From Neorhizobium huautlense (lineage in GTDB: Bacteria > Pseudomonadota > Alphaproteobacteria > Rhizobiales > Rhizobiaceae): 64,000 nt of DNA. Each line of letters opens with the position of its first letter. Position 1 is the stretch's first letter. The notes under the pieces were generated by a model. That model ran no database searches. It had not been told where the DNA came from and was given only the letters and a program-made list of their open reading frames with translations. The stretch spans positions 124,001 through 188,000 of the forward strand of contig NZ_PVBM01000003.1 in assembly GCF_002968575.1 (NCBI RefSeq). The letters are read 5' to 3'. The translations under genes and the position numbers were made by a program. Shown here piece after piece: positions 8,832 to 17,907 of this stretch.

Positions 8832-10042
8832 GCGGCCCTCCCCCATGCTTTCTTGATCAGAGTCTCTATCTCTGCATTGACGTTGTTCATGGCCTCCAGC
8901 GCGCGATCGTATGTCGAGCGCGTAAATTGACCGCGCTCCACTTCGAAGAGCGTGTTGTTGGTAAGCCCGGCATCGGAGACCGCTGTGCTTTTCAACATCG
9001 GATGGATCAGCACATGTTCACCGAATATGGAGCGCAGGAATGCCACCATCTGATTTTGAGGCCCATCACTGGGCTCGAAGCGAGTGACGAGATATCGCAT
9101 CCAATTGTAGTCCGAGCGTGCTCCGGCATTGCTGATCTCTTCGAGCAAATCGCCAGTCATTGCCAGAAACTGGTTCATCGACATGACGTCCAGCATTTGC
9201 GGGTGCACGGTGACAAGGACGGATGTCGCGGCCGTCAGCGCTGAGAGCGTGAGGTAGCCGAGTTGTGGCGGGCAGTCGATGACGACGACATCATAGAGAT
9301 TTTGCGCCTGAGCAAGCGCCTGCCCGATCCTTGCGAAAAACAAGGTGTCTCCGACTTGCCGCTTCATCAGGGCGCGGGGTGTATCATGCTCGAACTCCAT
9401 CAGTTCGAGGTTTCCGGGAATGAGATGTAAGTCAGGAATATAGGTCGCCCTGACAATCTCGGCGATCGGGCGGCGTTCGCCGTCATAACGGATTGCTCCG
9501 TAAAGCGTCTCGTTTGGTCCGACATCGATTTCGGGTTGGTGCCCGAAAAGTGCAGAAAGGCTCGCCTGGGGATCGAGGTCGATGGCAAGGACGCGGTAGC
9601 CTCTTAAGGCCAGGTATTGGGCGAGATGCGCCGACGTGGTGGTCTTGCCGGAGCCACCTTTGAAATTCATGACAGCAATGACCTGGAGCGCCTCATCTCC
9701 GCGGCGGTGAGGCAGATATCGCCGCCCGCCCCTGCTGCCTTGGTCAAGATGAACGCGCAATGCCTGGATATCATCGACGGAATAGCTGCGGCGCCCGCCG
9801 GTTTGGCTGGCTGCGAGATCCGGCATTTCGGCAGCGACCTGTCGCAGATAACCCTCGCCGATGCCGATCAATTTGGCGGTCTCAGCCGGCGTGAAATTGC
9901 GAATTGTCTTTTCCGCATTGGGCGGAAAGACGGCCATATGGTGTGCCTGCAACTGCGCCGACAGTGCAGCGGAATGATGCTGGATAAGTCCCTTGAGGTC
10001 CGCCACCGGGGGAGCGGCATTCTTCTCAACAGCTTGCTTCAT
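8828..10042 (-). CDS. repA: Plasmid partitioning ATPase RepA (ParA family)
   Basis: A 404-residue ParA-type ATPase with an N-terminal helix-turn-helix extension (about residues 50-105) typical of RepA proteins that also autoregulate the operon. The deviant Walker A motif KGGSGKT is at residues 128-134, the A' motif DLDPQASLSALFG near 158, and Walker B VVVIDCPPQLG near 255. It positions plasmid copies together with RepB bound at parS and represses the repABC promoter. It is the first gene of the operon. The start has only a weak upstream purine stretch, so an alternative start is possible. Confidence 0.96.
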   Translation of the reverse strand: MKQAVEKNAAPPVADLKGLIQHHSAALSAQLQAHHMAVFPPNAEKTIRNFTPAETAKLIGIGEGYLRQVAAEMPDLAASQTGGRRSYSVDDIQALRVHLDQGSRGGRRYLPHRRGDEALQVIAVMNFKGGSGKTTTSAHLAQYLALRGYRVLAIDLDPQASLSALFGHQPEIDVGPNETLYGAIRYDGERRPIAEIVRATYIPDLHLIPGNLELMEFEHDTPRALMKRQVGDTLFFARIGQALAQAQNLYDVVVIDCPPQLGYLTLSALTAATSVLVTVHPQMLDVMSMNQFLAMTGDLLEEISNAGARSDYNWMRYLVTRFEPSDGPQNQMVAFLRSIFGEHVLIHPMLKSTAVSDAGLTNNTLFEVERGQFTRSTYDRALEAMNNVNAEIETLIKKAWGRAA

Positions 10043-10175
10043 TACTTGAGCGCCTAATTTCTAAAACTACGGTTCTGGGCGAGGAAAACGTTTTTTACCG
10101 CAGTTGATGAAAGAGACCCGATTCTGTCGATTTGGCAAGGGTTTTTTGGTTAACGACACCCTAACCGGGCCGGCG

Positions 10176-10191
10176 GTTAGCCGCGGCTAAC
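10176..10191. promoter_or_regulatory. parS partition site 1
   Basis: The perfect 16-bp palindrome GTTAGCCGCGGCTAAC matches the repABC parS consensus GTTNNNNGCNNNNAAC bound by RepB. It lies 134 bp upstream of the repA start. Confidence 0.88.
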
Positions 10192-10317
10192 TTGCGTTTC
10201 ATACGCGGTATCGGGAGCCGCATTTTGGAGAGAAGATCAGATTCGCGGAGCGGCGGATAGGGTCGCGCCACGAATTGGAAGCGAGGCCCGGTCTTCTCTC
10301 TCGCTTATGTTTCGGCA

Positions 10318-10333
10318 GTTAGCCGCGGCTAAC
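10318..10333. promoter_or_regulatory. parS partition site 2
   Basis: An identical second copy of GTTAGCCGCGGCTAAC lies 142 bp from the first. Exact identity, including the four variable positions on each side, argues that both are bound by the same cognate RepB. Confidence 0.88.
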
Positions 10334-10730
10334 TGCCGTCAATCCTTCGTTCTGTCGGCCGAACCAGGGTTCTCCGGTCGTATTGCGAGCCAGTAAGAAG
10401 AGGGGCTCTCTTTGGCGCCGTTGAAATGGTTGGACTGCATTGCTGCGTACGAAAGGGTGCGTGTGTCTGGATACGCGCGGAAGGCAGGGGCGAAGCTTTC
10501 GGGGCGGCGGCCGGACTTCGCGCGGATCTCTGGCCGGTGTCGCAATCCTGCGCTGGCGCATAAGGCCTTTATCTCTTCCTCGGCCCTGAACTCTCTGTGG
10601 GGCCTGCGCGCATCGAACTAGAACGCCCCAACCAGCGAGGTTGTCGTCTCGGCAAACTCGGACTTGCCCGTAGAAGTCGCTCCCGGCTGCTGGTCGCATT
10701 TGCGCTCAGGGTAGAGCCGGGTTCTGCCCC

Positions 10731-10752
10731 GGCAAGTCCGGCAAGTCCGGCA
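10731..10752. repeat. Short tandem repeat, GCAAGTCCG twice
   Basis: The 9-bp unit GCAAGTCCG occurs twice in a row, flanked by GG and GCA. It lies in the non-coding stretch upstream of the DUF1612 gene. No function is evident. Confidence 0.5.
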
Positions 10753-11325
10753 CTGCATCGCAGTCATGGGCTGAAGGGCGTCTTTGCCAGGTGACGTGGG
10801 CCCAAGTTGGTGCCGCGGCTTATGCCGAACTGCGAGGTGAACGAGTGTCATCTGATGCATCAGGAAGTCATCGGTGGACTGCATGATCGGGCTGCAGACG
10901 GGTTGTCCTGCCATCCCCAAGGTGGAGCGGAATCTAGTTCGGTAATTTTTTGGAGGACTTCCTGCTGCCCCGCGTCTTTGTCGATGATGGCGCCATCGCT
11001 GTCGTCATCTTTCCTCCCAGGGAGGATCGATGCTCCGGCAGCCGGCGCAGTGATTTGGCGGAGGACGATATGTGGAGTTGCCCATCATCGATGCGTGCAA
11101 TGTTGCCTGGGCAGGTCGGCCTAGTCAGAATCAGCCAGCACGGATATGATGAGGGCTACGATTCGTGCATCGCTGCGGTGGTCGAGTTCGTCGCTTCGGC
11201 AAAGCTCATGCGGGCGACCCCAATATTCATCATTCGCCGGGTGGGTGGCGATTATGGTTAACACCCAGTGATGAAACCAAACACCCTTATAGCTTTCAAA
11301 AGGCAAATCAGATAACGCTTTTTCA

Positions 11326-12420
11326 ATGCGTTACGAATTATCCAAATTGCCCTTACAGGACCTGCTCACGCCCTTAAGCGCTGCGACCTCGGCGCTGGCA
11401 CGGGTGGACGAGCGGATTAGCCGTTCATCTGTCGGGCCGGGATGGTTGGCGCGTACCCATTTTTCCGAAGCATGTGCTTCCTTGTGGGTCGACGGAGAGT
11501 TGGTCCAGCTCGAGGACCTGGTGCTTTACGATGCCGGCATGAGCGTGCGTGCGCCAACCCACGAACTGACAATTGCGCATGACGTCCTGCGTACCCGTCG
11601 GCGAATTTTTTCTAACCCGCCCGAATGGGCCATGAGTACCGAGGGCTTGCGTTGCCTCAGGGGAAGGGGAGGCGAGACCGATCAATCCGATAACGCCGCA
11701 GCTATGACGCATGAGCATTCATCCGAGGAGGGGGACGAGGATGATCCGCTTGCCGTCCATCTTGCTGCCATCGATGCGCTTCTGGCACGAAGCGAGGTGC
11801 TGCTTGCTGAGGCCAGAACCACGGAGCCCCAGCTGCGGCGCGACCGGGATCCCCTTGTTTATGAGGCCGATTGGGATGAAGACGAGCGGCTTGCGGAGTG
11901 GCGGTCTGTCGACATGGAGACGGAGGGCCTGCCGCCGCTGCTCAGGGCAGCCTTGCTGCTGGATGCTTGGAACGTCCTGCAGGTCTTTCAGCATGCGCCC
12001 TGGCTCGGTCGGCAGTTGACCGCCGCACTCCTGCGGCAGATTGGAGCCACCAGCGCGCATCTCGCAACAATCAATCTCGGGCTGAAGCAGATCGCGCGCG
12101 AGCGTCGGGCAAGCCGAGACCGGGATACGCGGCTGAAGGCATTTCTTGACGCGATCACGATGGCGGCTGAATTCGGCTCGAAAGAGCACGACCGGCTGCT
12201 CCTGGCAAAGCAGCAGATGCAGCATCGAGCCGCCGGCAGGCGGCAGTCATCAAAGCTTCCTCAGCTGATCGAGCTCGTCCTCTCCACGCCAATGGTGTCT
12301 GCGGGCATGATCGCCGAGGCGCTCTGCGTTACCCCCCAGGGAGCGTTGAAAATTGCCGCCGAACTCTCGCTGCGAGAACTGACCGGTAGGGGAAGGTTTC
12401 GGGCTTGGGGTGTGATCTGA
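11326..12420 (+). CDS. DUF1612 / HTH_DUF1612 protein (RHE_PE00001-like plasmid protein)
   Basis: A 364-residue protein with the conserved N-terminal block LARVDERISRS..GWLARTHFSEACASLWVDGELVQLEDLVL. An internal acidic linker (about residues 125-150) is followed by a central helical domain. The C-terminal helix-turn-helix (residues about 318-360: STPMVSAGMIAEALCVTPQGALKIAAELSLREL) belongs to the HTH_DUF1612 family. Proteins of this type are common on rhizobial plasmids, often near repABC. A DNA-binding or plasmid-maintenance role is inferred, not shown. The HTH resembles that of Fic-associated regulators in placing a MarR-like fold at the extreme C-terminus. The ATG is used; no strong Shine-Dalgarno is seen. 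Confidence 0.82.
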   Translation: MRYELSKLPLQDLLTPLSAATSALARVDERISRSSVGPGWLARTHFSEACASLWVDGELVQLEDLVLYDAGMSVRAPTHELTIAHDVLRTRRRIFSNPPEWAMSTEGLRCLRGRGGETDQSDNAAAMTHEHSSEEGDEDDPLAVHLAAIDALLARSEVLLAEARTTEPQLRRDRDPLVYEADWDEDERLAEWRSVDMETEGLPPLLRAALLLDAWNVLQVFQHAPWLGRQLTAALLRQIGATSAHLATINLGLKQIARERRASRDRDTRLKAFLDAITMAAEFGSKEHDRLLLAKQQMQHRAAGRRQSSKLPQLIELVLSTPMVSAGMIAEALCVTPQGALKIAAELSLRELTGRGRFRAWGVI

Positions 12421-12507
12421 AAACGGATCTGGCGGTCTGCCGCCATGGCAGATAATGGGCCGCCACCTTGGCACAATTGCGCCTCGGCATGTGCTGCGCA
12501 AGCAGTT

Positions 12508-13524
12508 TCAGCCGCTTTCGCCTTCGATCAGCGTCATCGGCCACAGTTTTTGTCGCGGAGCTTTCGGATAAAGTTCGGCATAGGCAGGCATTGCGGACAA
12601 AAGCCCTTCGGCGAGGGCAACTCCGAGGTCGCGAAGCGACAGGTCGAATCCTGTGAGGGTGGGAGACAGAAAACGTGCGTGCGGGCTTTGGCGACCGATA
12701 ATGGCGATATCGCGCCCCGGCTGCAGCCCCACTTCCTCCAGGCCGCGGTAAAGTCCTGTGACGAGCGTCTCATTGACCAGGATAAGAGCGGTGGGGGGGC
12801 GTTCGATGGTCTTGATGTCCCGAGCCACCTTGTAACCACCCATTTCGCTCGGAGTAGTCCGGAAGATATGGTGCTCAGACAATATCAACCCGAAACGGGC
12901 GAGGGCTTGGCGGCACCTTTCGATAAACACGTAACCGAGATTGAGTTCGCCATGCGGCCAGACAAATCCGATCTCGCGGTGGCCTGCCTTGACGAGCCGC
13001 TCGACGGATTGCTCGGCCATTCCCTCGAAATCAAGATCGATCCAAGGCTGGCCAACGTCCGTCAGACTGCGGCCCAGCGTGATAAAGGGGATTTGGTGAC
13101 GCGCCAGAAATTCAAAACGAGGATCGTGGCGCCGCGTGGCTGACAAAATAAGGCCATCGGCAAAACCGCGCGCGACCATGCGCTTGAGGTAATCGTCCGG
13201 GTCCTCTTCCGAGGAGCATAAAAGTGCAACGAGGTCGAGCTTGTGGCGCGCCAACACCGCTTGAACGCCATCAAAGACGCTCATGAAGAAGGTGTCGCCC
13301 TGGCCGGTGATTTCCCGGCCCGTCTGCATCATGAAACCGATAACTCCGGTTGCGCCCTTGCGCAGAGCCCGGCCGGATTGGTTGGCGACATAGCCAAGCT
13401 TTTCCGCCGCCTCCAAAACACGGCGCCTGGTTTCTTCATTGACGTCGGGTTTGCCGTTGAGGGCGCGCGAAACTGTGCCAATCGAAACATCCAGATGTTC
13501 TGCCAGCCGGCGAATGCCCTTCAT
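12508..13524 (-). CDS. LacI-family transcriptional repressor of the adjacent sugar operon
   Basis: A 338-residue LacI/GalR regulator. The N-terminal helix-turn-helix with hinge (MKGIRRLAEHLDVSIGTVSRALNGKPDV) is followed by a periplasmic-binding-protein-like effector domain. The ATG at 13524 is chosen over a GTG four codons upstream because GGTGG is well spaced and the family begins at this Met. It is divergent from the operon at 13651-19801, and two operator-like palindromes lie in the 126-bp gap. It probably represses that operon and itself, with the imported sugar or a derivative as inducer. Confidence 0.9.
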   Translation of the reverse strand: MKGIRRLAEHLDVSIGTVSRALNGKPDVNEETRRRVLEAAEKLGYVANQSGRALRKGATGVIGFMMQTGREITGQGDTFFMSVFDGVQAVLARHKLDLVALLCSSEEDPDDYLKRMVARGFADGLILSATRRHDPRFEFLARHQIPFITLGRSLTDVGQPWIDLDFEGMAEQSVERLVKAGHREIGFVWPHGELNLGYVFIERCRQALARFGLILSEHHIFRTTPSEMGGYKVARDIKTIERPPTALILVNETLVTGLYRGLEEVGLQPGRDIAIIGRQSPHARFLSPTLTGFDLSLRDLGVALAEGLLSAMPAYAELYPKAPRQKLWPMTLIEGESG

Positions 13525-13541
13525 TGTTCTATCCACCAGAT

Positions 13542-13555
13542 CGTAATCGTTTTCG
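13542..13555. promoter_or_regulatory. Secondary LacI-type operator candidate
   Basis: CGTAATCGTTTTCG differs at two positions from the perfect palindrome at 13594. It lies just upstream of the lacI-type gene, where it could serve autoregulation. Confidence 0.5.
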
Positions 13556-13563
13556 AAACCCTA

Positions 13564-13593
13564 TTGACACAGAACGGAAACCGCAACTAGGAT
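13564..13593 (+). promoter_or_regulatory. Promoter of the sugar uptake operon
   Basis: TTGACA (13564-13569), an 18-bp spacer and TAGGAT (13588-13593) form a reasonable sigma-70 promoter. The operator palindrome begins one base after the -10 element, so a bound repressor would cover the start site. Confidence 0.6.
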
Positions 13594-13607
13594 CGTAAAC
13601 GTTTACG
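13594..13607. promoter_or_regulatory. Primary LacI-type operator
   Basis: CGTAAACGTTTACG is a perfect 14-bp palindrome with the central CG step typical of LacI/GalR operators. It overlaps the predicted transcription start of the operon. Confidence 0.75.
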
Positions 13608-13650
13608 GAGATGGTGAAGGAGCATCACCTCTGTCAGCTGGAGGACGATC

Positions 13651-14685
13651 GTGACATTGAAGGCCGTCTTATGCGGATGTGGCGCCATGGCGCACGGGTG
13701 GATGCGGGCTCTTGCCATGCAACCTGACCTGGCGAGGTCGGTTACGATCGTCGGTCTGGTCGATCTGGATGTTGCCGTCGCCCGGTCGCTTGCCGAAGCC
13801 TTCGGCCTCAGCGATGTCGAAATCGGAAACGATCTCGAAGCGGTGCTTGAGAAAACGAATGCCGATATTCTCTTCGATGTGGTGATACCAGCCGCACGCC
13901 AGCCTGTCGTTGCAGCCGGCCTGAAACACGGCTGCCACGTGCTCAGCGAAAAGCCGATGGCTGCATCGCTCGATGAGGCCCGGCAGCTCGTGCGGCTGGC
14001 CGAGGAGGCCGGGCGCATACATGCGGTCGTGCAGAACCGCCGCTTTATCTCAGGCGTGCGCCGGATGCGGCGCTTCGTTGAAAGCGGGGCCATCGGTGAC
14101 CTGTCCGGCATCCACTGCGACTTTTTCCTCGCGCCGCATTTTGGCGGGTTCAGGGAAGCCATGGACAATGTGCTGCTTCTCGATATGGCGATCCATACCT
14201 TCGATGCTGCGCGGTTTGTCAGCGGCAGGCAGCCCCAATCCGTCTACTGTGTCGAAACCAATCCGGCAGGCTCGTGGTATGCGCATGGAGCGTCGGCAAA
14301 CGCGGTCTTCCGCTTCAGCGACGAGGTGGTTTTCACCTATCGCGGCTCCTGGTGCGCCGAGGGGCGACGGACGAGTTGGGAGAGCTCCTGGCGGCTGGTC
14401 GGATCCAAGGGCATGCTCACCTGGGACGGTGAGGAAAGCTTCGATGCCACGGTTGCCGGCGACGAACCCGGCCTGCTGCGGGGGCATCGTACTGTCGACG
14501 TGCCGGATGCGCCACATGAGCAAGAGACCCATGGTCATGCCAGCGTGATTGCTGGTTTTCTGGAGTCGATCGGATCCGGTCGGCCTCCGGAGACCGCCGG
14601 TTTTGACAATATCAAGAGCCTGGCCATGGTTTTTGGCGCAATCGAGAGCGCAAAGACCGGTCAGCCTGTCGCCATCCAAGCATGA
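13651..14685 (+). CDS. Gfo/Idh/MocA-family NAD(P)-dependent sugar oxidoreductase
   Basis: A 344-residue dehydrogenase with an N-terminal Rossmann fold (CGCGAMAHGW near residues 8-17). The conserved SEKPMA motif, whose Lys is catalytic in the family, is near residue 107. The C-terminal half is the usual alpha/beta sheet domain (GFREAMDNVLLLDMAIHTFDAARFVSG). Members oxidise or reduce cyclic sugars, inositols or their derivatives. The GTG start at 13651 follows GCTGGAGG. It is the first gene of an operon with an isomerase and an ABC importer, so its substrate is probably the transported carbohydrate or a first product of it. Confidence 0.88.
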   Translation: MTLKAVLCGCGAMAHGWMRALAMQPDLARSVTIVGLVDLDVAVARSLAEAFGLSDVEIGNDLEAVLEKTNADILFDVVIPAARQPVVAAGLKHGCHVLSEKPMAASLDEARQLVRLAEEAGRIHAVVQNRRFISGVRRMRRFVESGAIGDLSGIHCDFFLAPHFGGFREAMDNVLLLDMAIHTFDAARFVSGRQPQSVYCVETNPAGSWYAHGASANAVFRFSDEVVFTYRGSWCAEGRRTSWESSWRLVGSKGMLTWDGEESFDATVAGDEPGLLRGHRTVDVPDAPHEQETHGHASVIAGFLESIGSGRPPETAGFDNIKSLAMVFGAIESAKTGQPVAIQA

Positions 14686-14695
14686 GGTTTTCAAC

Positions 14696-15598
14696 GTGAG
14701 CAATCCAGCCAAGTCTATTCGCATCGGGACAATGGTCAGCGCGACGAAGGGCAATGCCGCCGAACGGATCGGCCAGATCGCTGATCTTGGCTTTGAGAGC
14801 TTCCAGCCCTTCTTCTGGCAAACGACCAACGGCCAGAACGTGGGTGACCTTGGCAAGCGTTGCCGCGAGGCAATCGGCGACCGCGACATCACCATTTCGA
14901 CCATAGGCATGTTCGGCAATCCGTTGGAAGAAACGGAAATGGATCTGCAGACGCTGCAGGGTTGGAAGGATTGCATCGACAACGCCCATCATTTTGGCGC
15001 CACATGCGTCGCCGGCTTCACCGGCCGGCTGCGCGGGCGGCCGTTGCCGGAAAGCCTGCCGCGATATCGGCAGATATGGAGCGAACTTGCCAAGCGGGCT
15101 GCCGACAAGGGGATCAGGATCGCCTTTGAAAACTGCGCCATGGATGGAAACTGGCAAACGGGCGACTGGAACATTGCCCATAATCCGGATGCTTGGGAAC
15201 TGATTTTCAACGAAACGCCGGATGATCATATCGGTCTCGAATGGGAGCCGTGCCATCAGATGGTTTATCTGATCGAGCCGCTGCCGCAGATCCGCAAATG
15301 GGCTGCGAAGATCTTCCATGTCCACGGCAAGGACGCGACGATCCGCTGGGACGTCATCCGCGAACACGGAATTTTCGGCAAACATCCTTTCGTTTTCATG
15401 CGCACGCCGGGCTTCGGGGATACCAATTGGACGGATGTCATCTCCGAACTGCGACTGGCAGGGTGGACGGGATCGATCGATATCGAGGGGTGGCACGATC
15501 CGGTCTATCGCGATGCGCTCGAGATGACCGGCCAGGTACATGCACTGAACTATTTGAAGTCCTGCCGGGGCGGTGACTTTGTCATCGATCCCGCCTGA
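14696..15598 (+). CDS. Sugar phosphate isomerase/epimerase-like TIM-barrel protein
   Basis: A 300-residue xylose-isomerase-like (AP endonuclease 2 fold) protein. Metal-binding acidic and histidine positions are visible in IAFENCAMDG, IGLEWEPCHQM, FHVHGKDA and SIDIEGWHD. The frame is open upstream to 14549 inside the preceding gene. The GTG at 14696 is preferred because TGAGG precedes it and the homologous region (SIRIGTMVSATKG) begins there. It lies 10 bp after the dehydrogenase stop. Dehydrogenase-isomerase pairs of this kind often process inositol-like or keto sugars. Confidence 0.85.
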   Translation: MSNPAKSIRIGTMVSATKGNAAERIGQIADLGFESFQPFFWQTTNGQNVGDLGKRCREAIGDRDITISTIGMFGNPLEETEMDLQTLQGWKDCIDNAHHFGATCVAGFTGRLRGRPLPESLPRYRQIWSELAKRAADKGIRIAFENCAMDGNWQTGDWNIAHNPDAWELIFNETPDDHIGLEWEPCHQMVYLIEPLPQIRKWAAKIFHVHGKDATIRWDVIREHGIFGKHPFVFMRTPGFGDTNWTDVISELRLAGWTGSIDIEGWHDPVYRDALEMTGQVHALNYLKSCRGGDFVIDPA

Positions 15599-15665
15599 CG
15601 CAGCCTCTCTTGCCGGATGACCTGGAGGAGGCATTCGCAGCGAGTACAACCTGAAGGAGGAGAGC

Positions 15666-16898
15666 ATGGATATTCGTAAATTAGCCCTGATCGGCGCGCT
15701 TGCGGTCGCAAGCCTGTCGACGCTTTGGACCTCGGCGCGTGCCGAGGAGGTGAAGATTACCGTCTGGTCGCTTGACCGCGACATCCAGCCGGCACCGAAC
15801 CTGATCAAGGATTTCAATAACCTGAAGACAGGCATCACCGTCGAATACCGTCAGATCCAGTTCGATGACGTTGTGAGCGAGGCGATGCGAGCCTATTCGA
15901 CGGGGCAGGCGCCGGATATCATCGCCGTCGACAACCCGGAGCACGTCCTGTTTTCATCGCGTGGCGCCTTCCTCGACCTGACCGATATGATTGCCCAGTC
16001 GAGCGTGATCAAGCCTGACAACTATTACCCCGGTCCGTTGAAGTCGGTGATGTGGAAGGAGCGATATTTTGGCGTGCCGAAGGCGACCAACACGATCGCG
16101 CTTTACTACAATAAGGATATGTTCCGCGCCAAAGGGCTTGATCCTGACAAGCCGCCGCAGACCTGGGACGACCTGGTCGATACAGCCCGCAAGCTGAGTG
16201 ACCCGGCCAAAAACGTCTACGGCATCACCTTTTCTGCGAAGGCGAACGAGGAGGGCACGTTCCAGTTCCTCCCCTGGGCGCAGATGGGCGGCGGCGGCTA
16301 CGACAAGATCAATGCGCCGGGAGCCGTCAAGGCGTTGGAAATCTGGAAGACGATCATCGACGAAAAACTCGCCTCTCGCGACACGCTGACCCGCAGCCAA
16401 TGGGATTCCACCGGCACCTTCAACTCGGGCAATGCCGCCATGGCGATTTCCGGCCCTTGGGAGCTGGACCGCATGGTCAAGGAGGCGAAGTTCGATTGGG
16501 GTGTGGCACTCCTGCCGCTTCCGGAAACGGGTTCGAAGCGCTCGTCGGCCATGGGCGATTTCAACTGGGCGATCTTTTCAAAAACGCAACACCCGAAGGA
16601 AGCTTTCAAGGTGCTTGAATATTTCGTGTCGCAGGACAATCGGATGTTCAAGGATTTCGGCCAACTGCCGGCCCGCTCGGATCTTGCTATTCCATCGACC
16701 GGTCAGCCGTTGAAGGATGCCGCGTTGAAGGTCTTCCAGGAGCAGCTGCAATATGCCCAGCCGCGGGGCCCGCATCCGGCCTGGCCGAAAATTTCCAAGG
16801 CCATTCAAGATGCCATCCAGGCCGCGTTGACAGGCCAGATGAGCCCTAAGGAGGCGCTCGATCAGGCCGACCAGAAGATCAAGGCGGTGCTCGGCTGA
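15666..16898 (+). CDS. ABC transporter sugar-binding protein, MalE/UgpB type
   Basis: Periplasmic solute-binding protein of 410 residues (family 1 extracellular binding protein). A Sec signal peptide ([23 protein letters not shown], cut probably after SARA) precedes the mature [13 protein letters not shown]. Blocks typical of the family include [27 protein letters not shown] and [26 protein letters not shown] precedes the ATG. It delivers its sugar to the permeases encoded next. Confidence 0.93.
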   Translation: MDIRKLALIGALAVASLSTLWTSARAEEVKITVWSLDRDIQPAPNLIKDFNNLKTGITVEYRQIQFDDVVSEAMRAYSTGQAPDIIAVDNPEHVLFSSRGAFLDLTDMIAQSSVIKPDNYYPGPLKSVMWKERYFGVPKATNTIALYYNKDMFRAKGLDPDKPPQTWDDLVDTARKLSDPAKNVYGITFSAKANEEGTFQFLPWAQMGGGGYDKINAPGAVKALEIWKTIIDEKLASRDTLTRSQWDSTGTFNSGNAAMAISGPWELDRMVKEAKFDWGVALLPLPETGSKRSSAMGDFNWAIFSKTQHPKEAFKVLEYFVSQDNRMFKDFGQLPARSDLAIPSTGQPLKDAALKVFQEQLQYAQPRGPHPAWPKISKAIQDAIQAALTGQMSPKEALDQADQKIKAVLG

Positions 16899-17004
16899 TG
16901 CTGAGGTGGCGTCTTCGCTAGCCGCTTTCCTTCCTCCCGGCCGGGGCCGCAGTGGCCAGTCCTTGCGGCTCCGGACCGGAGTTGAATGTCGATCTGGAGG
17001 AAAC

Positions 17005-17907
17005 ATGAAGAGACTGCTTCTTTCCGTCAGCGACGGGCGTGGCTTCGATATAGCCCTGGTGTCGGTGCCGCTTATCTTCCTGTTCACGATGGCGGGCCTG
17101 CCGCTTGTCTACAATATCGTCATGAGCTTCCAGGAAGTGGACATGTTCAGCCTCGGCACGATCTTTCGACCGTTCGTTGGGCTCAAGAACTATACAACCT
17201 TGTTTTCCATGCCGGAGACCTGGCCGATCCTCAAAAACACCGCGCTTTTCGTTATCGCCTCGATCGCCGGCCAGTTCATCATTGGTTTTGCGCTCGCGCT
17301 CTTCTTCTGGACGAACTTTCCAGGCGCCTCCTGGATGCGCGGCCTCTTTCTCGTCTCCTGGGTCATGCCGGGCCTGGTGGTCGGCGCCATCTGGAACTGG
17401 ATCTTGTCCGGCGATTTTGGCGTCCTGAACTATTTGCTGCGGGAATCCGGCCTCATCACCGGACATATTTTTTGGCGCTCCGACCCTGATTTCTCGCTGT
17501 GGGCGGTCGTCATTGCCAACATCTGGCTTGGCATTTCCTTCAACATGATCCTTCTTTCGGTCGGGTTGTCGACGATACCTCAGGATCTTTACGAGGCGGC
17601 AGAGCTCGACGGAGCCAATGTCATCCAGCGCTTTTTCACCATCACCCTACCGATGATGCGTTCGACGATCGGAGCTATCATTTCGCTGGGGCTGATCTTC
17701 ACGCTGCAGCAATTCGACCTTTTTGCTGCGATCACCGCCGGAGGACCGAACAATTCCTCCAATGTGGCACAATATTGGGCCTGGGATCTTTCCTTCCGAC
17801 AATACGATTTTGCTCAAGGCGCAACGATATCGGTCATCATGATCGTTTTTGTGATGATCGCCTCGGTCGTCTATGTGCGTTCCACGCGCCATGAGGTACG
17901 CGGATGA
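17005..17907 (+). CDS. Sugar ABC transporter permease, MalF type
   Basis: A 300-residue inner-membrane permease with six hydrophobic segments. The EAA loop YEAAELDGANVIQRFFTITLPMM (about residues 190-212) contacts the ATPase. The frame is open to 16906, but the ATG at 17005 follows CTGGAGGAAAC and gives a normal MalF-type N-terminus. The next permease starts inside its stop codon. Confidence 0.92.
   Translation: MKRLLLSVSDGRGFDIALVSVPLIFLFTMAGLPLVYNIVMSFQEVDMFSLGTIFRPFVGLKNYTTLFSMPETWPILKNTALFVIASIAGQFIIGFALALFFWTNFPGASWMRGLFLVSWVMPGLVVGAIWNWILSGDFGVLNYLLRESGLITGHIFWRSDPDFSLWAVVIANIWLGISFNMILLSVGLSTIPQDLYEAAELDGANVIQRFFTITLPMMRSTIGAIISLGLIFTLQQFDLFAAITAGGPNNSSNVAQYWAWDLSFRQYDFAQGATISVIMIVFVMIASVVYVRSTRHEVRG

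Larger units (their letters stand above)
10043..11325. other. Intergenic region upstream of repA; parS sites, no convincing gene
   Basis: About 1.28 kb separates repA from the DUF1612 gene. It contains two parS palindromes (10176-10191, 10318-10333), an inverted pair CTAACCG...CGGTTAG at 10161-10180, and a short tandem repeat near 10731. Short frames (for example minus strand 10339-10545 and plus strand 10950-11261) have no recognised domain and no good ribosome binding site, so I do not call them. The repABC promoter must lie between the parS sites and 10042. Confidence 0.6.

Noticed and set aside
10339..10545. Possible small gene upstream of parS on the minus strand
   Set aside because: No ribosome site and no recognisable similarity; the opposite strand is open too.
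10950..11261. Possible 103-residue gene before the DUF1612 gene
   Set aside because: No ribosome site, mixed composition and no domain; not enough to call.
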